From Theocolax elegans (taxonomy: Eukaryota; Arthropoda; Insecta; Hymenoptera; Cerocephalidae), in NCBI GenBank assembly GCA_026168455.1, contig CM047429.1:39168066-39232065 (forward strand): 64,000 nt of DNA. Direction: 5' to 3'. Under the pieces are notes generated by a model. It searched no databases, was not told the origin of the DNA, and saw only the letters and a list, made by a program, of their open reading frames with translations. The translations under genes were made by a program, and so were the position numbers. Positions 40,991-52,909 of this stretch are shown here, piece by piece. Positions within the stretch are counted from its first letter, which is position 1. Each line of letters begins with the position of its first letter.

Positions 40991-41605
40991 TGTTCTAAAA
41001 AGTTTCAATTTCACTATACATTTTAAAAAAGATATTAAGGATTATTTCTGTTTAAAAACGTTTATATATGTTTAAAAATGGTTGTCGAAATGGATGGTTT
41101 TTAAACACTTTAAAACACTTTTAAAGATTTTTGTACGCTTTTGAACAAAAATTATTTATACCAGGGTGGGGCTATATACTTAGCGAATTTGGATTTAGCG
41201 GCCAAAAATACAAAGAGCTCAGCTTACATTTTTAGGCACGATCGTTACACGAAAATGCCTTATATTTTATCATCGCAAAATATGCGAAACCTCGAAACAG
41301 TATATATTTTGACATAAAAATAAAATTTATGCAACTTAGAACTCATCCAAACCTCTCCCTAAAATTTATGTATGGATGTGTGTATGTATAAAATCCTGTG
41401 ACCAAGATAACTCTGCTAATTTTTAATCGATCAAGCTGAAATTTACAAGGTATATTTATTATCATTATAGAAATCTTTGTTCCTATTTTCAGCTGTATCG
41501 CTTATAAATTGTTGAAGATATGGAGCGTTTTACAATTTCGTGAAATTTGGTTTATGCACACTCTCCAAAAATACTATTCTTACGTAGATAATACATGTAG
41601 CCAAA

Positions 41606-41945
41606 ATGTTCGTCTTCAAATTATAAAACTTTTTCCTACATAACACTTTCTGATTCGAGCAATATTTATAAAGATACGTACATTAAAATAATGAAAATCA
41701 TTAAAAATCTATAAAAAATCACGTTTTTTCGTTATAAATTAAAATGTGTCATTTTTATATAAAAAGTATAAATGGGCAAAATATTCGTCTCAAAATTACA
41801 AATCTTTTTCCCATTAAACACTTCCTGATCAAAACTATTTTTTTTAAGATAACAATACAAAAACGATTAGAATCATTAAAAATCCATACAAAAGTACGGT
41901 TTTTTGTTTTATATTAGGATGTATTATTTTTATATGCAAATGGGC
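41606..41945. repeat. Two diverged direct copies of a 170-bp segment
   Basis: Copy 1 (about 41606-41770) and copy 2 (about 41776-41945) share an order of blocks: AAAAT(A)TTCGTCT, AAA(C/T)CTTTTTCC, ACACTT(T/C)CTGAT, ATCATTAAAAATC and TGT(C/A)(A/T)TTTTTATAT. They are well diverged, so this is an old duplication. The surrounding 41.0-42.2 kb is otherwise AT-rich and without genes. Confidence 0.55.
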
Positions 41946-42246
41946 GAACAAAATAAACATAAATGAATATAAAGGTATTCATGACAAGAGCAGAATAATT
42001 AATAGAAATTTTCGTAATTTGAAAAAGTCTGTTTGCTATAATTACGATATAAATATTGTATTACTAGACGTATAAAAAGAAATATAACAAAATATTTTTA
42101 ACTAGCTTATAATAAAATAATTAACTTAAATTTGAACATTAAAAAATATTTTAACTGAAACCAAGTCATAAAGGCATAAAATAATTTAGAAAACTGACAG
42201 ATTAAGTATGCACATTCAAGTTTGTGTCTAGGTCAATTATTGACTT

Positions 42247-42438
42247 TGTTGAGATACTTCGCGTGTTTTCAACTTATGCAGTGTAGTAGGGAGAATCGCT
42301 ACTAGTAGCGCCACTAGCGGAGAGAACTCTTCCGATCGAGTTACGCAAGTCCCCTCGGACTGTTTTTATAAACAATAAATAACTCTTTTTTATATTTTTA
42401 ACTCGTGTACATTTTTTTATTAACCTCGCCCTGCAATA
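42247..42438 (+). repeat. Copia 5' LTR
   Basis: Starts TGTTGAGATACTTCGC and ends CCCTGCAATA. Contains AATAAATAA. It carries 53 bp (about 42288-42345) that the 3' LTR lacks. Both LTRs end in ATA rather than the usual CA. Confidence 0.9.
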
Positions 42439-42452
42439 GGTTATGGGCCCAG
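42439..42452 (+). promoter_or_regulatory. Primer binding site, initiator tRNA-Met fragment
   Basis: GGTTATGGGCCCAG directly after the LTR. This matches the internal initiator-Met tRNA region used as a half-tRNA primer by Drosophila copia, supporting a Copia-type replication start. Confidence 0.7.
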
Positions 42453-42579
42453 GACGGACATTGTCTTTATTTGACGCTGTTGTTTTTTTCCTGGTTAATT
42501 GATTCTTACGTGTACCGAGTTATGTAGAGTGATTTTTTTTGGGTGTTTGTTGTATAGTTTTTTTTTTACAACAAAGAAA

Positions 42580-43797
42580 ATGGCCGAATTTTCGGATCTC
42601 CGGAACAGCACAAAATTTAACGGAGAAAATTTCCAACTTTGGAAATTCCAAATGCGTACGGTTTTCGTTGCGCAAGACTTGTTGGAAATTGTAGAAAGGC
42701 GAGAAGCAAAACCCGAAAATAACGCTGAGGCCAAAGCATGGATAAAGAAGTACACCAAGGCTATGTTTGTTATTTCATCATCCATGGAATATACGCAACT
42801 GGATTTTCTAATAACATGCTCAAATGCAAATGAAATGTGGAAGAAACTTTTGAGCATCCACGAGTAAAAGAGTGCGTTGAATAAATTGGCTCTTACATCG
42901 AAATTCCACGAACATCGCTGGGCACCCGGCGATTCAGTTGCTAGCCCATAGCGAAGATTGAAAACATAGCCAATCAGCTCAAGGACATTGAACAAGGCGT
43001 AAGCGATGTTATGATTATGGCCAAAATTTTAAGCACGCTGCCATCAAAATTTAACGCTTTTGTATCCGCATGGGAGAGTGTTCCTGAGGACGTGCAAACG
43101 CTGGCCAATCTACGCGAGCGACTTTTTCGAGAGGAGGCACGGATGACGTCTACCGACGAGTTGAATACCGCCCTTGCAACAATCAGCTTCCCGAACGACA
43201 AGAAGAAAACGGATCAACGGAGCAGTACTAAAGATCAGCGTAAGAAAAACATAACGTGTCGTTATTGTAAAAAAATCGGACATATTGAAAAATTTTGTTT
43301 TAGTAAAAAACGCGATAAGAAAGATGCAAATAAAAGTTCGAAAAATAACGATAAACAAAATAATTCAAGTGAAATATCGGAAAGTGTAAGCGCGTTTGTT
43401 GTCTCATCGCGGAATTCTTGCTGTAGTCTCGAGTGGTTCCGCGGAACGAACGAAACTTGTGTTTGGCTTTTAGACAGCGGCGCGTCGCGGCATGTTTCTT
43501 GTAAGCGGGAATGGTTTACCGACTTTATTCCGAACAAAAATGAATTTGTTTATCTTGGCGATGGCACGAAATTACCCGTCGAAGGCAAAGGTACGATTTT
43601 AATTAGTTGCCTAATTAACAATAAATGGCAGGACGGCATAATTAATAATGTATTATATGTGCCAGCTCTATGTAAAAATTTACTTTCTGCAGGTATTTGC
43701 ACTTCTAACGGTTTTACAATTTCGTTTACTGGTGATCACGCGAACATTTTTAAAAAAGGCATTTCAATTGCAGAAGGCATAATCTTATATGTTTATT
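42580..43797 (+). pseudogene. Copia gag and protease, broken
   Basis: ATG at 42580 (MAEFSDLRNSTKFNGENFQL). Gag helical domain to 42864, then an in-frame TAA (42865-42867) where a sense codon is expected. Coding signal continues, with a second stop (TAG) and a frame change near 42945. It resumes at 43011 (MAKILSTLPSKFNAFVSAW) and reads to 43797: zinc knuckle CRYCKKIGHIEKFC, a Lys/Ser-rich linker, then the aspartic protease with LLDSGASRHV and LYVPALCKNLLSAG. In an active element this is the front of one polyprotein. Confidence 0.88.
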
Positions 43798-46586
43798 AAT
43801 AAAACCGAGAACAAAAAACGAAATAAATTACGCAAACTTTGCCCCATTAAAAGTTTGGCATGAACGCTTAGGGCATGTAAATTGCGATTCAATAAAGAAA
43901 ATGGTTAAAAACGATGCGGTCATAGGATTAAAAATTAACGTTAAGGACGATTTCTTTTGTAACGACTGTCCTCTCGGTAAGCAATTTAAATTGCCTTTTC
44001 TCCCAAAAACGATGAAAATTGCGCCTGCTCCGGGTGAAATTGTTCACGTAGACTTATGTGGCCCGATGGAAATACAGTCTGTGGGAGGAGCAAAATTTTT
44101 TGTAGTCTTTAAAGACGAAGCGTCAGGTTTTAGACCAGTTTATTTCTTAAAACATAAGAGCGATACGTTCGAGTACATAAAAAAATATATAAATCTAATT
44201 AAAACACAGTTCGGTAAGGAAATAAAAATTATTCGCGCAGACAACGGGACAGAATTTACAAATAAAAACGTCGCTGATTTTTTAAATGGTAGAGGTATCC
44301 GATTTTTGACGTGCGCCCCATAACACCAGAACAGAACGGTCGTGTTGAGCGCGAGATGCGCACGATTGTGGAATGCGCGAGAACGATGCTGTATGCCAAG
44401 GGATTGCCGATTAGATTGTGGGCAGAAGCAGTAAATACTGCCACATATGTCTTAAACCTTACGATAGGAGCGCATTCTGAGAAGGTTACACCTTACGAAT
44501 TATGGACAAAAACAAAACCCGATTTAGTTTGGTTGCGTAGCGTACGCCTTAATACCAAGTGCTCTGCGTAAGAAATGGGATGCAAAATCCGAAAAATTAA
44601 TCTTTGTAGGCTATAAAAATGAATCGCGTAATTATAGGTTATTTAACCTCAAAACTGGACGTGTTACAGTATCACGAAATGTCAAATTTGATAAGCGCAA
44701 CTCCCGGGCACGAAGACACGAGCACTAATTTTTCGCTAGGAGAGGGGGGAGAATCCCTCGCGCCAGGCACGGGCATTGTCCCTATACAAATGGAGTGCGA
44801 TCGTCTTGAAAGTTCTTTCAAAGAGTTAGACGCGCGCGTTGTACCGGTCTCACCTTTATTGAACGCGGATGTTGACGTTCATGCTGACGACGACGTGTCA
44901 ACCTCCTCTGTCTCTTCACCTTTGCGAATCGACGAGCACGTTGCGGACAGTGAGAATATTACACGCACTCAGTACTGTTTACGTTCACGAAGTAAATTGC
45001 GCATGCCTGATCGCTACGAGTCGTGTGTCGCGACGTATGATGAACCAAATAACTATACGGAAGCCATCAATTGCAACGACTCCGCGCAGTGGATCCGAGC
45101 GATTGAGAAAGAGCTTAATGCTCATCGGAAAAATAATACGTGGGATTTGGTTCCATTACCCGACGGACGTAAACCTGTCGGATTTAAGTGGGTGTTTAAA
45201 ATAAAAAACATTAATCGCGACGAAATACGGTACAAAGCACGTTTGTGCGCGTAGGGATATTCTCAAAAACCGGGCATAGATTTTGATGAAATTTTTTCGC
45301 CCGTCGTTCGTTTCGAGTCTGTACGTGCGTTATTAGCTTTAGCCATCCACGAGAACCTTAAATCGCTTCAATTTGATGTAAGTACGGCTTATTTGAACAG
45401 CGATCTTGAAGAAACAGTATTTATGAAAATACCGGATGGTTTAAAATGCGCCGATAAAAGTTTGGTTCTTAGGTTAAATAAAGCTATTTACGGCTTAAAG
45501 CAATCAGGTCGATGCTGGAATAAAAAATTTGATTTTGTTAAAATATTAGGTTTTAAGAATAGTAATGCAGATAAATGCGTCTACATAGGTTTTATCGACG
45601 ATTGTAAAATTTACCTTGCGTTATATGTAGACGATGGTTTACTTTTCAGTAAAAGTGAAAAAGCACTCAACAAAATAGTCAATATTTTTAACAATAAGTT
45701 TAGAATTAATGTAACTAATTTGAAACTGTTTGTCGGTATGGAGATTACTCAAGGAAAAGATTTCATATTCATAAATCAATCCTCTTATATAAAAAGAATT
45801 TTAACAAAATTTGGTATGATTGACGCGCAAGCTGTAAAAACTCCAACCGACACACATGCTCAATTAACCGGACCTAAGATTACGAACGAAAATGCGGAAC
45901 GAGGTATACCGTATCGAGAAGCAGTCGGATCCTTGTTGTTTTTGACTCTTGTATCGCGACCCGATATTTCGCACGCCGTAGGCCTGGTTAGTAGATTTTT
46001 AGAACAAAACGATGAACGGCACTGGAAAGCAGTTAAGCGCATATTCCGATACCTAAAAGGCACGATCTATTACGGAATTTTATTTAATATAAAACAAGAT
46101 GATCTGTTAGGTTGTTCCGACGCAGATTATGCTGCTGATATTGAAACAAGGCGTTCGACTTCAGGTTATGCGTTTATGTTAAGTGGTGGTTGTATTGTAT
46201 GGTCGTCTCGTCGTCAACCTAGGGTAAGTCTCAGCACTACCGAAGCTGAATACATCGCCGCGAGCGAAGCTGCAAAAGAAGCCGTATGGCTAAGGCAATT
46301 GCTTAAAGATTTAGGGCACGAATGTGAACGACCAACGGTTTTGTACATAGATAATCAGAGCAGCATTAAATTGTCGAAAAATCCCGAATTTCACCGACGA
46401 TCGAAACATATAGATGTGCGATATCATTTTATATGCGAAAAGGTTGAACAAAATGTAATTGCGCCTATGTATGTTAATACGCGCGAGCAATGCGCAGATA
46501 TTTTTACGAAACCTTTACCCTATGAAGCGTTTAACAAACTTCGAAAATTGTTAAATGTAACCGATATTGCGAAAACACACAAGTAG
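43798..46586 (+). pseudogene. Copia integrase-reverse transcriptase-RNase H, broken
   Basis: Integrase: zinc region VWHERLGHVNCDSIKK and CNDCPLGKQ, catalytic Asp in HVDLCGPM and RADNGTEF, and Glu in PEQNGRVERE after a frame change near 44315. Another frame change lies near 44545. RT: TWDLVPLPDGRKPVGFKWVF, then TAG at 45252-45254 in place of Lys before GYSQKPG, then FDVSTAYLNSDLEE, YGLKQSGRCWNKKF and catalytic LYVDDGL. RNase H: SDADYAADIETRRSTSGY, LSTTEAEYIAASEAAKEAVW, YIDNQSSIKL and ADIFTKPLP. The stretch 45393-46586 is a single open frame. The linker between integrase and RT (44619-45050) is acidic and poorly conserved. Confidence 0.9.
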
Positions 46587-46592
46587 TGGGAG

Positions 46593-46731
46593 TGTTGAGA
46601 TACTTCGCGTGTTTTTAACTTATGCAGCGTAGTAGGGACAAGTCACCTCGGACTGTTTTTATAAACAATAAATAACTCTTTTTTATATTTTTAACTCGTG
46701 TACATTTTTTTATTAACCTCGCCCTGCAATA
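46593..46731 (+). repeat. Copia 3' LTR
   Basis: Preceded by a short purine tract AGTGGGAG (polypurine tract). 139 bp, the same ends as the 5' LTR but lacking 53 bp after TAGTAGGGA. Outside that block the two LTRs differ by few substitutions, suggesting a moderately young insertion. Confidence 0.9.
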
Positions 46732-46736
46732 GACTT

Positions 46737-47654
46737 AAATAAGACTTGTTGCAAAAAAATACATTTTTGTCACTAAATACTGCTTGCGATAAACATCTTT
46801 CTTTTATTCTAGTGCATATTTATATAATCCGTATACAAAATAAGAATAATAATTACTTAGCTTTTATTTAATTTAAATGGATCATGAGGTACTAGATAAA
46901 ATAAGACATTTTTAGGAGTGTATGAATCGGGCTGGAAAACTAAAGGATTAAAAGAACGATCCCTTTTCATTATTATAAGTCAAAAGTAAAATACTTATAT
47001 ATTATATGTATACTTTTCTTGGAATCATATATTCCTCACACATAAATATATCACCATCGCGAAAAATGTAATACTATAAATAATCAGTCAATTTCTACCG
47101 ATATGGCTAAAATTAATTTTTATAGTAACTTTTAAATACTATAGTCGTTTCTTTTTTTAAAACATTTAACGATCGTGCCTGGAATGTAAAAGCGTATAGG
47201 TTTTTCATATTTCGGACGCTTTAGTTAAGTATTCTTTTTGGATTTGTGGATTTGTGTAATTATTAAATCACTAAAAAAAATGAAAACATATCCTGAGGGG
47301 CCGCTCACTCTTTTAAGGATTAAATTCTTGAACAAAAAATTTAAGGATTTTTTTTAGTATTACACAGGATAAAAAACAAGATTCGTAATAGGATTGAGAA
47401 AATTTGCATAGATTTACGAAGGGTACATAGGATAGTCAGGATTTATACAATATCAGGATTTTCAGTAGGAGAAAGAAGTTTATATAATAATATAAATTAT
47501 ATAATTTTATATAATTATATATAATTATATACAAAATTAAAAATAAAGTATTTTTAACAACAAATGTAGTTGATAGTATTTATTCATTAATGAAAATGAA
47601 GTGTTAGTAAAATCAAATGATTATTATTAAATAGATATGTGATCTCCGTTGAAA
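46737..47654. other. AT-rich non-coding DNA
   Basis: No gene or recognisable repeat beyond short AT runs (TATATAATTATATA near 47490-47530). Confidence 0.6.
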
Positions 47655-47945
47655 ATATCCGTATGTATTCAGTACTGATTCTATACTGAAATAAATATAA
47701 AATATATATGAAATTGCTACTGAATCAGAGCAAAGTCATTACTGAATCAGTACAAACTTTTTTCCAAAACGCAGAAATGAATCCGTAATAATTCAGTACA
47801 AAATCAGTAATGAATCAATACTAAATCAAACCAGAAACAGTATTGAAATTGTACAAAATCAGTGCTGAATAAGGACAAAATCAGAGCAAAATCAGTGCTT
47901 ATTAAATACAAAATCAGTAATGAATAAGTATAAAATAAAACACAT
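47655..47945. repeat. Degenerate tandem repeat, about 22-bp AAAATCAGTACTGAATAAGT unit
   Basis: At least ten imperfect copies of CAGTA(C/A)TGAATCAGTACAAAAT-like units. No reading frame crosses it. Confidence 0.65.
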
Positions 47946-47984
47946 AATACTATCAACGTTCGCTTTACTGTAAGTCAAGCGGAG

Positions 47985-49617
47985 GTGCTATATTTATGTC
48001 ATGTTAAAATTTGTAGATATATATATTCATTACCAATTTCCGCCCTTGAATATCAATGTAAAATAATTAAGAGCTTCTTAACTAAACCTGTTATTCCGGA
48101 TACAAAGTATAAAATAGATAAGTTATTACGATCAAATAATAACGTACAATATCATGCTGTGTGTCCGACTTGTGATATTTATCTCCGTCAGTTTTATTCT
48201 AATGAGAAGTATCGTTGAATATAAAGAATGTCAATCAACTATTCTTGTGAAAGGAGTTAATGTAAACTACTTTGTAATTCTTAATATAGAAAAAGACTTA
48301 AGGGGATGTCGGAGCTATAGCCTCGATCAAAAGCCGCTCGATCTCGCGGCTTCGAATGGCGCTGTAGTCAGGTGTCGTTTTCTACAATAAACGTACTTAA
48401 AACATAAATTATAAATTTTGCAGCTACATAGAGCTGTTGAAAGATACTTTCCCCCCTAGCTATAACTAAGGTTAAGGTAATTGTAATATGACTCTTGGCA
48501 GCAAATGTTTATTTTTTTAAAGAAATGTGAAATACGTCTCATATTCAATGAATCTATATCTGCCGTAATGCGACACGGAACGTATTTCACATTTCTTTAA
48601 AAAAATAAACATTTGCTGCCAAGAGTGATATTACAGTTACCTTAATTTTAGTTATAGCTAGGGGGGAAAGTATCTTTCAACAGCTCTATGTAGCTGCAAA
48701 ATTTATAATTTATGTTTTAAGTACGTTTATCGTAGAAATCGACACCTGACTACAGCGCCATTCGAAGCCGCGAGATCGAGCGGCTTTTGATCGAGGCTAT
48801 AGCTCCGACATCCCCTTAAGAAGTATGATCGCAAAGCATGAGATATTTTACCGCGAAGCAATGAATAATGTAGACCGAGATTCAATAGTATTTAACGATA
48901 TATGTGATGGTATCGAATACAAAAAATTCATCAGTTTTTTACTCGAGCAAGAATCAAAATCATTTGTAACCTGCACATTCAACCCTGACGGTTCTCCAGT
49001 ATTCAAGAGCGCAAAGTATTCTATATGGCCAATTCAAATAGTTTTAAATAGTTGCCAATTGATGTACTATTAAACGAAACTATAACGTTTGCTTTATGGT
49101 TCGGGCAGAATAAGCCGAATATAAGTATTTTTCTTCAAGCATTTATTAACAGAATTAATGAAATACATACAAAAAATATACCATGTAAAATAAACAATAA
49201 CGTTATGAATATCAAGCTTTATCCCATATGCTGTTACTATGACTTTTAATGTGCACCAGCTATTACACATAACTCAAAGTGTTACTTGTCAGCTGGGGTC
49301 TACTGTGGGCTCACAATGAATATTCATTCGAATCTGGTAATGGAAATATTCTCAAAATGATGAAAGCAGCAAGAGGATTATTGCACCAAATTTGTAGAAA
49401 AATAGAATATAAAAGCAGTACAAAATTATTAGAAAATCATATTTTAATAAACTACGAATATTCCCCAGTAATTGATTTCGTATCGCAGACAGAAACGACA
49501 CGTAGAGAAAAATTTATTAAAATATTACAAAATAGGTATTTTGGAAAACCTTCTTTTATAGCTAACGAGGCTATTTTCTTGTGCAATTTATCAAGAGATT
49601 CTACAAATTCGTATTAA
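47985..49617 (+). pseudogene. DNA-transposon transposase relic (TNP2/EnSpm-like?), nested MITE inside
   Basis: Pieces: 47985-48218, ending in a CPTC zinc-type motif (HAVCPTCDIYL); then ECQSTILVKGVNVNYFVILN, running into the MITE; after the MITE at 48816, IAKHEIFYREAM, FVTCTFNPDGSPVFKSAKYS and WPIQIVLN; then FALWFGQNKPNISIFLQAF and IKLYPICC; and finally HNEYSFESGNGNILKMMKA with NRYFGKPSF to 49617. The SPVFKSxKxSxWPIxxVxNE and FxLWFGxxKP pattern is shared by a family of insect and other invertebrate transposases resembling TNP2-type. Several frameshifts and at least one internal deletion (about 49245-49290). Family assignment is tentative. Confidence 0.5.
48302..48815. mobile_element. MITE, 514 bp, TTAA target duplication
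   Basis: Terminal inverted repeats begin GGGGATGTCGGAGC and end with the complement. The arms, about 240 bp each, are near-perfect inverted copies, so the whole unit can fold. TTAA flanks both ends (48298-48301 and 48816-48819), pointing to the piggyBac or Kolobok superfamilies. It encodes nothing. Removing it with one TTAA leaves the transposase reading frame continuous across the site. Confidence 0.9.
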
Positions 49618-51616
49618 AGAATGATTATAAATAATTGTTTACTAGCAACAGATACCTCGCTCGCTAACGCTCACTCGGTTGTATTTTGATCGTGCTTATT
49701 TTAGATGAGTATATGTAAAATAGTTACACAGTCTTTTTTCTTTAAAGTTAAATGTGACATTTTTATGTTCATTTTTTAAATGAAAAACATTACATTTTTT
49801 AAATAATTAGTAAACCAATTGGGTTTATCAATGCAGAAATTGCATTTTTATAGATACACCAAATTCGCTGTGTAAAGTTGAAGTGTATATGCATATAAAT
49901 TTAAATTTTCTTGGATTAAAGCCCTTCGACAACTTTTATCCTGCAAGGAGTTTTTTGTATTTGCACCTGTTAGTCTATTTTTGATAATATTTTAATATTT
50001 TACTTAATGAATGTGTTAAAAATCATCAAAAAAGAATATTTTTTATAATATATTTTATAAACATGACATTTCACATAATATTTTATAATAATTACAAAAA
50101 TATTTTTATAACCGTACTCTACCCTTAACACCAACATTGATAATTTGCGCATTGCGAAGAGGATTATGGTATAATTAATGTGGTGACTGAGATGTCGTTT
50201 TTGTAAAAAAAAATTGAGAAATAGACAAAATAAGATAGTTAACTACCAAAGTTTTAAAATTAATCAAAATTTCTTTAAAATTACATGTAACTACTATTGT
50301 ACAGACGATTGAAAAGAGTGTGAGAACTCGATATATTTTGTGTCGACTTTCCAATATTTTGGTTTTTTAAAAGAGGTTATAGATTAAAAAAAACATCAAA
50401 GACAGAACTGAAAATAAAGTTCAACTGAAAACTTGATCATCTAATGACTATCAATTATTTCGTGACATTCAAAGAATCCGTCAAATGTCAATCATTCGTG
50501 AGATTTCGACTCCATTTTCATCATTATTGCAGGGGTCCTTTATAGTATATGAGCGGGCAATCGTTTCAAAAAGGCATCTCGAATCTTGATCTCGCGTAGA
50601 CGAGTTGAAAAGATGTGAGAACTCCATATGTTTTGTGTCGACTTTCCAATGTTTTTGTTTTATTTGATAATTTTAAATAACTATTTATACATTATTGGAT
50701 GAGAGTTAGGCTCTTGGATAGTGTATTTGATGAAAACCTGATGTTGTTTCTGCAGACCAAGACATGTTGTACTGAAGTCATTTAGATTTTTCTTGTATAG
50801 TTGTAAGACACGCTCCGTAAAATATATTTATGCTTCCAGCGTTAGCCAACATATGAATATTGTATTCGACTCTTACGGCGAGGATGTGCTGGTAAGGTAT
50901 ACATTTCAAGAATCATATATTTTTTCAATGCATGATCCATTTAATAGTAACATAATAAGGGCTCGCTGTAACAATGTAAGTTAAGGAAAGAAAAGTATAC
51001 TGTTAAATTTTGACGCTAATAATGATAGAATTAAATACAGAAAGAAAATAAATATGACAAAGAGTAAAAAATAAGTATATATATATATATTGTGTCTGTG
51101 TAAAAATAATCATTATAGGTTATTATAAAGAAGGTGTGTGTGCGTGTGTTCAGAAAGAAAGTGAAATATGTCCATATATTTAATATATTTAAAATGCACA
51201 CACATAAAATAATTTCCATTTGGGGGGGTATCGTAATTTTAAATAAATTGATGTAATATAATGTGTTTACAGAATACATAAAATATAAGCATGTTATATA
51301 CTCTCATAAATTATATTTTTCTTTAATGGCGGTGGTAACATTTTTTATAAAGTGGTATAAAATACTGTCGTTGTGTTATATATGGTTTTAATTTGTATGT
51401 GAATGTAGTATTATTTCAAAGTGATGGTTTTTATAATGCATATTTAAAAATTTTGGTATTTAATAGAATCTGTATAGTAATTGTTATTATAAAATTGAGT
51501 GTTATGAAAATCATTTTTTACGCACGTTGGGTGAGTGATTGTATCTAAATGGCGGCTCTGTCGAAATATTTTATACATGATATATGCAAATATAATTCTA
51601 ATTGTAAAATTTTAAC
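49618..51616. other. AT-rich non-coding DNA
   Basis: No gene I can support. A frame at 50793-50984 has no known motif. A 60-bp sequence recurs at 50309-50368 and 50599-50658 (GTGAGAACTC(G/C)ATAT, TTTTGTGTCGACTTTCCAAT). Confidence 0.55.
50309..50658. repeat. Pair of 60-bp direct repeats
   Basis: Two copies about 290 bp apart share TTGAAAAGA.TGTGAGAACTC and TTTTGTGTCGACTTTCCAAT with few differences. Confidence 0.6.
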
Positions 51617-51628
51617 AAATTTAAGTTA

Positions 51629-51769
51629 ATTTTGGTTTTTTAGACGATCTTGTAGGGCAATTCACAGGGTGTTGAATAAATTTTAACACCTTTTCTTTTA
51701 ATTAAAAGTTGCGACGTTTCGTCTGATATTTTTTCAGACCTCTTCTGGCACTAATTTATTAACAGAGAC
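51629..51769 (-). repeat. Left inverted terminal repeat of the Penelope-like element
   Basis: Complement of 52769-52909. Includes GCGACGTTTCGTCTGATA, the inverted form of the CGAAACGTCGC stem-loop at the other end. Confidence 0.85.
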
Positions 51770-52492
51770 TGGTATCGTAAAGAATCGAATTCAGACAGAG
51801 TTTTAAACTTCAACTCTCATCATACAGATCGTCAAAAAAAGAACATTATATATAATTTAATAGATCGAGCAATACTACTATCAGATTCAACTTTTCACCA
51901 AGATAATTTAAACACTGTCAAAAAAATCTTACAAAACAACAAGTATCCAAAATGTTTTATTAATAATGCTATTAACACCAGGTTACGAAAAATAAGATTG
52001 ACCAACGTTGTTAAACAAAATAAAAAACAAGTAATTACAGCCTTACCCTTACCATATCATACAGAATTTCACAATAAAATTAGTAGATTGTTAAAAAAGT
52101 ACAACATAGCCATCATCCCAAGAATCGAAAATAGGTTAAATTCCGTAATAAAATTAGGTAAAGATTCTACTAGCAAGTTAAATACATGTGGTGTAGTATA
52201 TAAATTTAACTGTAAAAATTGTCAATCGATTTACATAGGCGAAACTAAACGAATGTTAAAAGATAGAATTTCTGAACATAAAAAATCACACAATACTGAA
52301 TCAGTAGTAGCTATACACATGAAGAATAAAAACCATCAATTTGATTTTGAAAATGTCCAAATATTAGACAAAGAAAATGTACGTAAAAAACGGTTAATCT
52401 CTGAAAGGATTTTTATAAATAGTCATAAAAACACACTAAATAAAAAAGAAGACACAATGGGTTTAAATTACTTGTATAAGAACATACTGTAA
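51770..52492 (+). CDS. Penelope-like protein, RT thumb and GIY-YIG endonuclease (5' partial)
   Basis: Open from the edge of the left inverted repeat: WYRKESNSDRVLNFNSHH and the helical thumb, then TALPLPYHTEFHNKISRLLK, then the GIY-YIG nuclease with CGVVYKFNCKNCQSIYIGET and the conserved RISEHKK, ending at the TAA before 52493. The CX2C in FNCKNC just before YIG is typical of Penelope-like nucleases. The nuclease nicks target DNA for priming. About 240 codons survive without a stop, but the RT catalytic core is missing through 5' truncation. Confidence 0.88.
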   Translation, partial: WYRKESNSDRVLNFNSHHTDRQKKNIIYNLIDRAILLSDSTFHQDNLNTVKKILQNNKYPKCFINNAINTRLRKIRLTNVVKQNKKQVITALPLPYHTEFHNKISRLLKKYNIAIIPRIENRLNSVIKLGKDSTSKLNTCGVVYKFNCKNCQSIYIGETKRMLKDRISEHKKSHNTESVVAIHMKNKNHQFDFENVQILDKENVRKKRLISERIFINSHKNTLNKKEDTMGLNYLYKNIL

Positions 52493-52768
52493 CGGCTGTT
52501 AAAATTACTCACAATCAGTATATATAGGTATATACGTATGTATATACTAATCATCTGTGAATTTCTTGGAAAATTGTAAGAGCGTTAGATACTCTATATG
52601 TTTATTTCTTGTTATAACGGTCAGTCCGACTTGACATGGCTTGATGATGAGCTAACCTTTTTTCAATATTGGTAATTATTGCGTTTTTGTGTTATTTATA
52701 TATAAAAAAAAAAAAAAAAAAATTATTCTTGTTGTTCATGTTCAATTTGAAAAATTGTTAATATTTGT

Positions 52769-52909
52769 GTCTCTGTTAATAAATTAGTGCCAGAAGAGGT
52801 CTGAAAAAATATCAGACGAAACGTCGCAACTTTTAATTAAAAGAAAAGGTGTTAAAATTTATTCAACACCCTGTGAATTGCCCTACAAGATCGTCTAAAA
52901 AACCAAAAT
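52769..52909 (+). repeat. Right inverted terminal repeat with stem-loop and CGAAACGTCGC motif
   Basis: Contains GGTCTGAAAAAATATCAGAC followed by GAAACGTCGC: a TCTGA/TCAGA stem, then GAAAC. It resembles the degenerate hammerhead-type motifs reported in Penelope-like terminal repeats. The CUGANGA box is imperfect (CTGAAAA). Confidence 0.7.

Larger units (their letters stand above)
42247..46731 (+). mobile_element. Copia-type LTR retrotransposon with both LTRs
   Basis: Flanked by GACTT on both sides (42242-42246 and 46732-46736). Order gag, protease, integrase, RT, RNase H, with integrase before RT, is diagnostic of Ty1/Copia. LTRs are 192 and 139 bp. The coding region has several stops and frameshifts, so this copy is dead although structurally complete. 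Confidence 0.95.

Noticed and set aside
50793..50984. 63-codon frame in AT-rich DNA
   Set aside because: No motif, no neighbouring element, and a length expected by chance.
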